Positions 1 to 10,350 of a DNA stretch of 64,000 nt are shown piece after piece. Both the position numbers and the translations under genes were made by a program. Position 1 is the stretch's first letter; the number at the start of each line of letters is the position of its first letter. Origin of the DNA: Quercus robur (lineage: Eukaryota; Streptophyta; Magnoliopsida; Fagales; Fagaceae); assembly GCF_932294415.1 (NCBI RefSeq), contig NC_065538.1:51310343-51374342 (forward strand), read 5' to 3'. The notes under the pieces are model-generated. The model was not told the origin of the DNA, did no database searches, and saw only the letters and a list, made by a program, of their open reading frames with translations.

Positions 1-1462
1 TTTCTGGACAAAAACCCACTTGCGCATGATCAAGGCTGTGTACGCAAGCTTGATTATGCGCATGCAGGGTTGTTCATACGTGATGAAGCAGGAATTCACC
101 TCATCAGTATATTCCTCATCGATATGATGGACAACCTGAAATCATGTGTCACAAAAAGCGCTCAATAGATAAAGGCACCGGTTTGGGGCTTGCCAAGGAC
201 CCTCCGATGCTTAAGTTAGCTTATTCTCTTTTGGAAAATCTGTAATTTGTATGGAAATTTTGTGATCGTGTTTTATTACCTGTCTTTCTTGGCTTTATAT
301 AGCCTCGTGTTGAGTTAATACCCAGTGCACCATTATACTGCAGCTGGAATAATTAATGCTCAATGATGGCAAATTAATCCCAACGTTTTATGTTCATAAC
401 CGACCCTTAATTCCGTATTATTGGATGAGGGTAATGGTTACGTGCTATTCATTGCTTGATCATTAACTGTTGTCTGGAGTTAATGCACTTACGTTCGTCC
501 ATACTCTTACTCGTCACTGTCATGGATAGTTTGCAAGTAACAGACGGCCATTTAAATGCTACTCGTCAATACGTACGCATGAACTAGCCCAGAAACCCTA
601 ATTTTATTTCTTTTGTTTTTGCTTCTACTTTCACATGTATACTTATATTTTAGATCCTTTTTCATGTTTCCATGGTTTTAAATCTCAGTTTCACATGTTT
701 GTTTGTTGGTTTGTCTCTCACATGTTAGAATTAAGGTTTATCTTATGTTGTTTTATTTTGATGCCATGACCACGCATTCACATGCTCATGCATAATGCCA
801 TAGGTGCTGAGTTGCTACAAGGTAAGTGAGGTAAGTCATGAATTGGTATGAACATGCATTTTAATGATGTAATGTGTTTGTTTGATGTTTGATTTCATGC
901 TTAATATTTTGGAATACATGTGATGGTTTATGTTTGTTTGTCATGCCTATCTTTCTACTTTGTTTTGTTACTGCCTTGGATGATGTAATATGTTAAGAGA
1001 TGTCATGATTAGATGTATGCTAGGGTTTGTGATGTGATGATGTGTCATGCTAGATGAATCGTATGTTGTTTGTTAGATGTGTGTTAGGGCATGCCATGAC
1101 TAGATGAATGTTAAGCCTTGTTTGATTGCCATGATAGATGTATGGTTAGGGATGATTAATGTCATGTTGTGTGCTTAGATGTATGCTAGTGTGTGTGTGA
1201 GTATAGATACAATGTTGAGTATGCATTTGATAGGCTTAAGACATAAGACACAATGAAGGGAAGCTAGCCTTAGTGTTGGGCGGTTCTGGATGCCTATCAC
1301 CTTTCCAAGACTGTACCTTAACTCTGAACTCATATCTCTGATAGTAAGATCAAAAGGTCCTTCCTCGAGAAGACGCTATATATATGGTTCCTAGCCTATT
1401 ACAAAAACTAGGTGGCGACTCCCTGTTGTGTCCATAGGTCCCTACTTAAATTTCGACACGTG
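1..1462. other. Unassigned, possibly old LTR-element debris
   Basis: No coding region is recognisable. Between about 1005 and 1190 a loose repeat of about 55-65 bp recurs around the core AGATGTATGCTAGGG. The motif GGTGGCGACTCC at 1411-1422 resembles the sequence found just inside the 5' LTR of some plant gypsy elements, so part of this stretch may be a decayed LTR and leader. The assignment rests on that one motif and is weak. Confidence 0.3.
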
Positions 1463-1863
1463 GCGCAAAATTGGATTCTAATTTCAAATTTTAATTGAAC
1501 TTTCTCTAAGTTTTACCTATTAATATATACTAGTGTATAATTCGTGCATCTGCACGATACAATTAAAAACAACACAATTACACATATATGGATTCAAATT
1601 ATAACTTGTTTAAGTCATAGATATATACATGAGTCTTTTACTCTTTCTTTCTTCTTTATTATTTTATTTTATTTTTTGGATATACACATGAGTTTACTCT
1701 TTTTTATTGAGGTTTTTTTTTTATGGTTTATTTATATTAGACTCTTCGACTTTTGCACAACATTGACTCACTTAAAAATTAAAAAAAATATATATAGATA
1801 TGACACATGGCGCAAAATTAAACTACAATCAGAATTTAATTTGAAATCTAATTGAATTTTCTC

Positions 1864-1948
<85 letters not shown>

Positions 1949-2093
1949 AAACTCTTTGTCTTTTACACAATATTAACTCACCAAGAAATTTAAATATATA
2001 TATATATATATAAAAGATATGTGGCGCAAAATTAGACTACAATTATAATCCAATTTGAAATCTAATTGGATTTTCTCTTAGTTTTACCTATTA

Positions 2094-2132
<39 letters not shown>
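1463..2132. repeat. Duplicated AT-rich segments with microsatellites
   Basis: A block containing the words TGGCGCAAAATTA and TTTGAAATCTAATTG occurs at about 1739-1866 and again at about 1945-2076, with a partial copy at 1455-1520. The copies are separated by a (TC)n tract at 1867-1929 and several (TA)n tracts, with (TG)n at 2113-2134. A short hairpin CGTGCATCTGCACG sits at 1543-1556 after ACTAGT, resembling the signature at 37163. Confidence 0.6.
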
Positions 2133-2135
<3 letters not shown>

Positions 2136-2887
2136 AGGGACACGATTCTCAAACGGCCCAACAAGGACGTTGGGCTCGCACGCGAAGGATCCCTCACAAT
2201 AAAATTTGTAGAGAGTGGGCTTAAAAGGCTAGCGTTTGGTCACAGGGCGTTGGTCCAAACTGGATTTTAGGGAACTCAGGTAAGAAAGGACTACGGTCAG
2301 GATATCCAAGCCCTACAACTTTGTATCTCGAAGGATTGGACTCCTCGGATCATGTCCGAGCAGCACTAATGCCTTTCTCCGTTTACCCGGAGGTGGGTTT
2401 TTTGTGGTGGAGTACTTATATTGTCCGGTCATTCTCATCCCTAGAGTTTTTTCCCCAGGAAGTGAGATGTGAATCCCCCCATCTGATTAGTTTATCTTCT
2501 CTTTTATACTAGCCTACGTTCGCTGTCCCTCGTCCACGTGTAGGGTCAACTTTTCCAAGACTGATATTTGTCCCATCAATCTAATCCCAGAATTGTTGGT
2601 GATGGTTAATAAAGCCTAAAAATCAGGTTCTGTTAGGTGCTATGTCATGTCAATGAAGGGTATTAAGGACTATTTCCCCGAGATATTTTCTGATCTTTTA
2701 AGTTTGCTTGTATTCCACTTTTGTCAATGGGATTTTGGGTCTGCCGAGGACTAAGCTGTCCTCGGCTGTATCTTCGGGCCACTTTGGGCTTACTATTTTT
2801 TAGCTTGGGCCCTGGCCTCCTTCAGTTTGGGGCCTGTGGACTCCCCATAAGCGAGCGGGCTGAGCCCACAAACTATTGTGTCCCACA
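2133..2887 (+). mobile_element. Candidate solo LTR
   Basis: The segment starts TGTAGGGACAC and ends GTGTCCCACA, so its ends are TG...CA and nearly inverted copies of each other, as LTR ends are. It is 755 bp, GC-richer than its flanks, and carries no coding sequence. The left edge abuts a (TG)n microsatellite, so no target duplication can be read. An internal part of a larger element has not been found on either side; orientation is arbitrary. Confidence 0.55.
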
Positions 2888-3025
2888 ATATGAATCCGTG
2901 AATTTGATTACTCATTTGAGAAACTGCCCTAATTTTTGTAAATATCACATTTCTAACTTCCACATTTTATGATATATCAATACTCACATAAAAGTAATTG
3001 CTTTGAATAAATCTTAAGTATATAT

Positions 3026-3839
3026 TGTAGGGGTGATAGGCCCAGTGGTATATATCTATGTATATATTGGGTCGAGGGCCTAATCTGAGGACATTAAGTA
3101 GTCCGAGGATGGATAAACACTGTCATAAGAATCTGTGTTAGTGAGTGAAGAAGTGAGGTCTGATCATGATTGTCCAAGAGGGCGGTCCGAGGAGGAATGT
3201 TACCTCGGCTGAGCAAAGCCGAGGTCAGAAGGTGCAGTCTGCCATCAAGAGCAACGTTTCGGAAAATTCCACTGATGAGGAAAAGTATTAGAAAGGAACA
3301 GGACAGAGGGAGGCTATGAAATATTTAAGGGAAAGCTACTACCACCGCATTGAATGTTCTGCAGCTAACTCTCTAGTTGCATTAATGAGGAAATGATACC
3401 TGAACAGTAGTTTTCAGCCTTACAACTACTCCCCAAAGACTTTAGGAATGTGCTGATGTGACAAGGATCAACACCAACAATCTAATCTACACGTGGAGGG
3501 CAGAGATGAAAGGTGGAAGATAGTATAAAATAGAAGGGAGGCTCTGAGAGGAAGGGATCGAAGAATTAAGAGAGAAACACCGTAGCAATAAGAATTGTAC
3601 TTGTAATCATCTTCAAGAATTATATACAAGAACTGATGTCCTCGGATTGTGTCGATGACGATTTTCTTTTGATGGAACAAGTCTATTTTTACTTTATTGT
3701 CATTTGGATCCATTATAATTGCTACCCAACTCATTAGAACCTAGTTTTCCAACCCACTTTCTACAAATTCATTATATTAGGCTTTTTGGGCCTAGATCCT
3801 TTTAACTTTTGGGCTTAGGACTCTAATTGTGTCGTTACA
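3026..3839 (+). repeat. Left (5') LTR of the Tat-type element
   Basis: Runs from TGTAGGGGTG to GTCGTTACA, 814 bp, with TG...CA ends. A TATA box (TATAAAA, 3524-3530) lies in a position suited to driving element transcription. The words CCTCGG and CCGAGG recur through it. It matches 13513-14295 along its length with many substitutions and small indels; a stretch at about 3380-3410 is missing from the right copy. Confidence 0.92.
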
Positions 3840-3840
3840 A

Positions 3841-3860
3841 TTGGCGCCGTCTGTGGGAAA
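3841..3860 (+). promoter_or_regulatory. Primer binding site of the retroelement
   Basis: TTGGCGCCGTCTGTGGGAAA begins two bases after the LTR end, where the minus-strand primer tRNA pairs. TGGCGCC is the usual start of this site in plant gypsy elements. Which tRNA it matches cannot be decided without a tRNA comparison. Confidence 0.8.
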
Positions 3861-4198
3861 TTCTGGTGCTGTAGTGAGTTTAACATTCAATTATAGTAGG
3901 TTCAGGTCCAAATCGAGAGGAATCTATGAGGTCCCAACGTCAAGATCATTTTGTTAATCTTGAGTGAAGAAGAAACCGGGAGGATAGTGTGCATACCACC
4001 CATACTAGTAGGAGCCACTCTCGAAGTAGGAATCATATATCTCACGAGGAAAACACTAGAGTCATGCAACTGGAGATTGATCATTTGAAGAGGAAGTTGC
4101 GCCACGAACGGTGAAGGCAAACTCCTTCCAACTCTGACTTTTCTTCTAGTAATGAGGGGGATGGTAGCTACAGACCCAGGTTAAGAACTCCCCCCAGT

Positions 4199-5215
4199 GA
4201 ATCCTTCTTGTGTGATGAGGATTACCACCGTGAGTGTAGGAATAGGAGCTCGTCTCGCAAAGGTCTGGGAAATGACGCTATGAGCAGGGCGTTAAACCAA
4301 ATTTTTAGGTTGCCTTTCACACATAGAATTGGAGGAAAACTTCCTCGGCGATTTATTCAACCAACATTCACCATATACAATGGTCGAACAAAACTTGTGG
4401 AGCATGTAAGTCACTTCAACCAAAAAATGGTTGTCCACTCCAGGAATGAGGCCTTGATGTACAAGGTATTCCCGTCCAGTCTGGGGCCTATGGCAATGAG
4501 ATGGTTTGATGGCCTGGGAGCAGGTTCTATAGACTCCTTCAAAGAACTTACCCGAGCGTTTAGATCTCGATTTATCACATGCAGTAGGGTTCCTCGGCCT
4601 TTAAATTTCATGTTGTCTATGACCATGAGAGAAGGGGAGACCCTGAAAACGTACTCAGACAGATACTAGGAGATGTTCAATGAGATAGATGGTGACTTTG
4701 ATGATGTGGCCATAAGAACTTTCAAGGTCAGCCTATCTGCCAAGCATGGTTTGAGGAAGTCTTTGACTGGGAAACCTGCTAACAATGTATGTCAACTCAT
4801 GGACCGAATTGATAAGTATAAGTGGGTCGAGGAAGACCAACAACAAGGGAAAGGGAAGGCTAAGGTTATCCCTCAAGAGAGGAGGGATTTCAGGTTGGAC
4901 TGATACAACAATAACCGGCCCTGGAGAGACTTTGCTGGGCAATCGAGGTCTACCACTACTCAAATGGTTAACACGATGTTTCGAGAACTAGTACACGAAG
5001 TCTGGGAGAAAATCAAGAACGAGTCATTCTTTAAATGGCCAAATAAGATAGGAGGTGACCTCATGAAGCACAATCAAAACCTTCATTGCCAATACTACCA
5101 GGACCGAGGGCACACCGCAGAGGATTGTAGAACTTTGTAGAATCACCTGGAGCAGCTGGTCCGAGAAGGGAGGTTAAAGCAATTTTTGTATCATCTTAGT
5201 GGGAAATGGGGCTAG
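4199..5215 (+). pseudogene. gag remnant
   Basis: One reading frame (from 4208) encodes a Retrotrans_gag-like capsid region, recognised by YNGRTKLVEHVSHFNQKM and AMRWFDGL, followed by RSRF and EGETLKTYSDRY. The frame runs on through in-frame stops at 4667-4669 (TAG), 4901-4903 (TGA) and near 5138. It ends in a nucleic-acid-binding knuckle at 5087-5128 (CQYYQDRGHTAEDC), in which the second ligand of the usual C-H-H-C set is Tyr. Gag would form the virus-like particle; this copy is not translatable as a whole. Confidence 0.85.
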
Positions 5216-5850
5216 GTAGGATTGGAACCTCTGAGAGATGCTTCCTTGAGAGCCCCTTTGGGCACAATTAATGTCATCCTCACTGCTCCGGAAAGGACTA
5301 GTTCTCATCCATCCAGGGTGTTGTCTGTGGCTCAGCCACCTGCCGAGGACTCTAGCCATGAGCCGAAGAGGGCTAGGATGGAGATCCGACCAGCGTTGAG
5401 CTTCTCAAATGAAGATAAGGTTGGAACCATACAACCACATGATGATGCGCTGATGGTCACCCTTAGGATAGGGGCTATGATGTGAAGAGAGTGTTGGTGG
5501 ATCAGGGTAGTAGGGTAAAGATCATATATCTTGATTTGTACAAGGGGCTAAACTTGAAACCGGAGGATTTGACAGGTTATAATTCACCTCTGTTGGGCTT
5601 TGATGGATTTTATTGTGGTGGATGCTTATTCTCCCTACACAACCATTGTAGCACGACCTTGGCTTCATGCCCTGAGGGCTATTTCTTCCACCCTCCACTT
5701 GAAAGTGAAATATCCGTCCAAGGATCAAATTGAAGAGCTGGTTGGGAGCCAGTTCGTGGCTAGGCAATGCTTGGTGGCCATAATTATGCATCAGCCTAAA
5801 ATCGGGTCCTCGGCCTTTACTGATAGGGGTTTATAGCAATCAAGAACTCC
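5216..5850 (+). pseudogene. Retroelement protease region, broken
   Basis: Three overlapping frames together give a typical Tat/gypsy protease region. The linker PHDDALMVTLRIGAM ends at a frameshift near 5475. The next frame carries VKR-VLVDQGS at about 5485-5510, the aspartic protease D-x-G motif, then YKGLNLKPEDLTGY. A second frameshift near 5600 leads to DFIVVDAYSPYTTIVARPWL. In an intact element this enzyme cleaves the Gag-Pol polyprotein. Two frameshifts make it inactive. Confidence 0.78.
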
Positions 5851-5939
5851 AATGTTACCCATGGATGAGATATCCGAGGAGATGAAGTGTGAGGATTTAG
5901 AGAAGATTATTGTAGATGATGATTTGGAAAAGTTTTTTC

Positions 5940-6866
5940 AAGTTAGAGTTTAATTGCCTTTTCAGGAGAAGGAAGAGCTAATACAGTTTCTCAAGAGGAA
6001 TATTGACGTGTTCGCATGGAATGCTTACGAAGCTCGTAGGGTGGATCCGAACTTCATTTGTCATCATTTGAATGCCAATCCATCTGTCACCCCCAAAAAG
6101 CAACCACTTCAGCGTTCATCTAAAGACCATTTTGATGCTATCAAAGACGAGGTGATAAAACTTAAGCAGGCAGGGGCTATTAAAGAGGTGTTTTACCTTG
6201 AGTGGCTTACCAATATTGCAGTGATGAAAAAGAAAAATGGGAAGTAGCGAGTGTGTGTGGACTTCACAGATTTGAATAAGGCCTGTCCAAAAGACTCTTT
6301 TCCCTATGCCTCGGATAAACTAGCTAGTGGATGCAATAGTAGGCCATCCTCGAATGAGCTTTTTGGATGCCTTCTAGGGATACCATCAAATACTACTGGC
6401 CTTGGGTGATCAAGAGAAGACAGCTTTTGTCACTCTTACTGGAAATTACCACTACAAAGTGATGCCTTTTAGGTTGAAAAATGCAGGGTCTACCTATCAA
6501 AGGATGATGACTAGGATGTTCAAGCCACAATTGGGCAAGAATATTGAGGTTTATATAGATGATATGGTGGTGAAGAGTAAGGTGGTGTCCGAGCATGTGG
6601 GAGACCTCAGGGATATTTTTAAAATACTGAGGAAACACAAACTGCACCTTAATGCTTCCAAATGCTCTTTTGGCATGGGATCGAGCAAATTTCTGAGTTA
6701 TATGGTCACTCATCGTGGAATTGAGGTCAACCCTGATCAGGTTAAGGCAATTAATAGTCTGCAACCACCTCAAAATCCTAAAGAAGTCCAGAAGCTAACT
6801 GGAATGATTGCTACCCTGGACCAGTTTATCTCTCGGTCAACGGACAGATACAGACCCTTCTTCTAG
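5940..6866 (+). pseudogene. Reverse transcriptase remnant
   Basis: The fingers part is at 5954-6247 (FAWNAYEARRVDPNFICHHLN, then IKLKQAGAIKEVFY and VVMKKKNGK-like end). A TAG stop at 6245 and a frameshift between 6300 and 6400 destroy the palm segment that normally carries the first catalytic Asp (FLDAFSGY-type); the remains read roughly KDSFP. From 6402 the frame is clean and includes FVTLTGNYHYKVMPF and the catalytic box YIDDM near 6551-6565. The thumb ends at 6866. The polymerase would copy element RNA to DNA. The catalytic box survives but the frame does not. Confidence 0.9.
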
Positions 6867-7650
6867 TTGTTGAATAAATGGAAAGGATTTGAGTGAATCG
6901 AAGAGTGTGCCTTAGCTTTCCAGCAGTTTAAGGAATACCTTTCTCGGCCACCTGTCATGTCTAGGCCCGAGGTGGATGAGGTCTTGTTTGCTTACATTGC
7001 TGTGGCTTCCCATGTTGTAAGCTCAGTGCTGATACGAATAGACAATGGTGTGCAGAGGCCAGTTTACTATGTAAGCAAGTTGTTGCATGAAGCAGAAGTT
7101 CATTATCTACCATTGGAGAAGGCCATTTTGACAATAGTACATGCTACATGTAAACTCCCTCACTACTTCCAATCCCATACAATTGTTGTTTTAACCCAAA
7201 TTCCGCTTCGATCACTACTTCGGAGTGCTGATTTCATAGGGAGGATTTCCAAATGGGGTACGATTCTAGGGGCTTTTGATATCAAATATATGCTCCGCAC
7301 CTCTATCAAAGTCCAAGTCCTCGTAGATTTGGTGGTCGAGTTTGCTGAATCCCCATTAGAAAAGAAGATAGAGAAGCAGGACATGGATAGAAAATCAATT
7401 GGTGTGGTCTCCTTACAAGAACCTTTATCCTGGACCTATACGTTAATGGTGCAGCGAATCACAAAGGATTTGGAGTGGGGCTAGTTCTGATATTTCCTAA
7501 GAGAATGGGCTTCTCAGCCACAAATAATGAAGCTGAATATGAGGCTCTGTTGGTAGGAATGGCCATGGTTCAGAGAATAAGGGGAAAAGCAGTGGAGATA
7601 TTCTTGGATTCGAGGTTGGTTGTAGGCTAGGGATGTGAGATTGCAAGAAT
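6867..7650 (+). pseudogene. RNase H and second RNase H-like region
   Basis: The frame from 6957 carries the gypsy RNase H domain: FAYIAVASHVVSSVLIR, then QRPVYYVSKLLHEAEVHY and PLEKAILTIVHA. The tether follows to about 7400. From about 7425 a second RNase H-like stretch is readable across stops and frameshifts (WTY-start, then SATNNEAEYEALLVGMA and FLDSRLVVG). A second, archaeal-type RNase H between the native one and integrase is known in Tat-lineage elements, so this supports the lineage call. Stops at 7484 and 7628 disable it. Confidence 0.8.
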
Positions 7651-7859
7651 ATTTGAATCAGGTTAAGCACTTATAGTTAGGGTTTGAATCTTTCAATTTA
7701 TTGCACATCCCTAAAAGCGGAAACATGCATGCTAACTCTCTGGCTACTCTTGCAACCTCCTTGGCACAGAACTTGCCTTAAGTTATCCTTGTTGAAAACT
7801 TGTGCAAACCTACTGAGGTGAAGAAAGGCATGGTCCATATCCATCAAATTAGGGTGGGA

Positions 7860-8990
7860 CCTAGCTAAATGGACTCTATAATGCTATTCCTTAAAGATGA
7901 TATCTTGCCCGAGGAAAAGTCAGAGGCTGACAAGGTGCGAAGAAAGGCTTCTCGATTTTGGCTATCTGATGACCAAAAGTTGTACAAACGCTCTTTTTCT
8001 GGGCCATATTTGCTATGCACACACCTTGAGGCATTAGAGCTACTCCTTAAGGAGTTACATGAAGGGATTTGTGGAAACCACACAAGAGGCAGGTCTTTGT
8101 CTCACAAAGCCCTTATTCAGGGATACTGGTGGCTAAACATGCAGAAGGAAGCGCAAGAGTATGTGAAGAAGTAAGACCAATGTCAAAGATTTGCACCAAA
8201 CATTCACCAACCAGGGGGAGTCCTTAATCCTCTATCCAGCCCTTGGCCATTTGCTCGATGGGGCTTGGATATTGTAGGACATTTCCCTAAGGCGATAGGG
8301 AATAAGAGATGGTTGCTGGTCGACACGGATTACTTCACCAAGTGGATTAAAGCTAAACCATTGTCAAATATCAGGGGCGTGGATGCCAAGAGATTTGGTT
8401 GGAAAAATATTGTCACTCGGTTTGGGATCCCCTATACCCTCATCTCGGAAAATGGTCTTTAGTTTGATAGCAAAACTTTCAAGAGGTACTGTTGTGACCT
8501 GGGAATTACAAATAGGTATTCCACCCCGGCTTATCCACAAGGGAATGGATAGGCCGAGGTTGTCAATAAAGTCATAGTGAATGGACTAAAGAAGAAATTG
8601 GATGATGTGAAGGGAAAATGAGTGGAAGAGTTGTCACACATCGAGTTCTTTCACTCCGAGCAACAATGATGGGCTGTTAGGAAAGAGCTTAGACTTAATT
8701 GAAGAGCGAAGAGAAAATGTCATGGTCCAACTAACATATTATCAACACAAGCTCAAGTAAGGGTATGATGCCAACATGAAGCTAAGGCCTTCAGCACCTA
8801 GAGATTTGGTTTTAAGAAAGATTTTTGGTACTGCAAATAACCCAGCATGGGAAAAGTTAGGGCTCAATTGGGAAGAGCCATATCGCATCATCTCGGTGGC
8901 TGGAATAGGTGTATATTATCTTAAAGATCTAGATGAAAATGTTGTACCACACCCCTGGAATGTAAACAACTTGAGAATGTATTATTATTA
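7860..8990 (+). pseudogene. Integrase remnant
   Basis: The N-terminal zinc-binding part (ELHEGICGNHTRGR ... CQRFAP) is at 7869-8200; a TAA at 8172 replaces the first Cys of the CxxC pair. The core starts at 8255 (FARWGLDIVGHFP, first Asp). At the second catalytic position the sequence reads LISENG, where the family normally has SDNG, so Asp is replaced by Glu. The third motif reads GNG-stop-AEVVN with Glu kept. The C-terminal part at 8776-8990 (PRDLVLRK ... PWNVNNLRMYYY) is clean. Multiple stops and the lost Asp mean no activity. Confidence 0.87.
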
Positions 8991-9039
8991 ATGAAAGTTT
9001 TCTCTGCCATATTTTTGTTTATTACATTATGCGTTATAC

Positions 9040-9855
9040 TTCCTATTATTTATTTGAATATCAAATAGAACCTTGGTCATACTGGCTCCTCAGACCATAT
9101 ACCTTGGGTAAATTGATATTTTCAATCATTTTTCTAAGTATTAAACAGAACCTTAGTTATGTCTGACTCCTCACACCACATGCTTTGAGTAAATTAATAC
9201 TTTATGACATTTTTCTAAATGTTAAACAGAACCTTAACCATGCCTGATTTCTCGAACCACATGCTTTGGGTAAATTAACACTTCATGACATTTTTCTAAG
9301 TGTTAAACAGAACCTTAGTCATGCCTGATTCCTCGGACCACATGCTTTGGATAAATTAATACTTCATGACATTTTTTCTAAGTATTAAACAGAACCTTAG
9401 CCATGCTTGGTTCCACAAACCACATGCTTTGGATAAATTAATACTTCATGTCATTTTTCTAAGTGTTAAACAAAATTTTAGTTATGTCTGGCTCCTCGGA
9501 CCACATACTTTGGGTAAATTAACACTTCATGTCATTTTTCTAAGTGTTAAACAGAAAGTTAGTTATGTCTGGCTCCTTGGACCACATACTTTGAGTAAAT
9601 TAATACTTCATTACATTTTTCTAAGTATTAAACAGAACTTTAGTCATGCCTGGCTTCTCAAACCACATGCTTTGGGTAAATTAATACTTCCTATTAATTC
9701 TGCTAAGTATTAAATAGAAACTTAGTCATGCCTGGCTCTTCGGACCATATGTTTTGGATAAATTAATACTTCCATTTACTTTTGCTAAGTAAATTAATAC
9801 TTTGGAGTAAATTATTACTTCCTATTATTAGATTAAGTGTCAAATAGAATCAGCC
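9040..9855 (+). repeat. 81-bp minisatellite inside the retroelement
   Basis: About nine to ten copies of a unit of 80-83 bp. The word TTAAACAGAA or a variant recurs at 9141, 9222, 9302, 9385, 9466, 9547, 9628 and 9711. Each copy also holds a CATGCCTGGCTCCTCGGACC-like part and a TTGGGTAAATTAATACTTCA-like part. Because 81 is 27 codons, one frame stays open over 9366-9713 and would give a 27-residue repeat, but I see no sign that it is a real protein. It lies between integrase and the antisense gene. Confidence 0.93.
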
Positions 9856-10282
9856 ATTCTAAATGGCAGAGATCTTCATTGTAGTAACATGCCCAGATAG
9901 ACACTCATGAGCATCACTTAAAGCATTTGCAGGAATACCTGTTATCTATTTGAGAATTGATTGTCCCTCTAGTCCTTTAGACTTACTAATCAGTAGGGGA
10001 TTAAGTGGAGTTAGACATGTATGGATACTCCAACATTTTTTATGTTAGTGGAGTAACAGATATACTTTGTTGAGATTTCAAACACATTATCATTCATGCA
10101 GATAACTAAATGAAACTGCATCTCATTTTCACATTGGTTAAGTGTTGAATAAAACAGAAGTTATATCAAGACTTGCATAAGTATCACAATAGTAGAGGAA
10201 ACGTTTATAATTTTCATTAATTTAAGCCTTAGAAAAAGGCAAAGGGGTTACAAAAGAACAAGGTGGTTACAACTTGTGGAAA

Positions 10283-10325
<43 letters not shown>

Positions 10326-10350
10326 AAAAAAAGAAAGAAAGAAAGACAAC
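9856..10350. other. Spacer with a poly(A) tract
   Basis: Internal retroelement DNA between the minisatellite and the antisense gene. No coding region is recognised. It ends with an uninterrupted A tract at about 10280-10324 followed by (GAAA)n, just beyond the stop codon of the antisense gene. On the plus strand this looks like an internal poly(A) insertion or a slippage-expanded tract. Confidence 0.6.

Noticed and set aside
1544..1855. 103-residue Phe/Ile-rich frame
   Set aside because: AT-rich low-complexity DNA in a duplicated non-coding segment.
9366..9713. 115-residue repeat-containing frame
   Set aside because: Produced by the 81-bp minisatellite in a dead retroelement.
9040..9855. 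CRISPR-like array
   Set aside because: Units are contiguous diverged repeats without unique spacers, and this is a plant retroelement.
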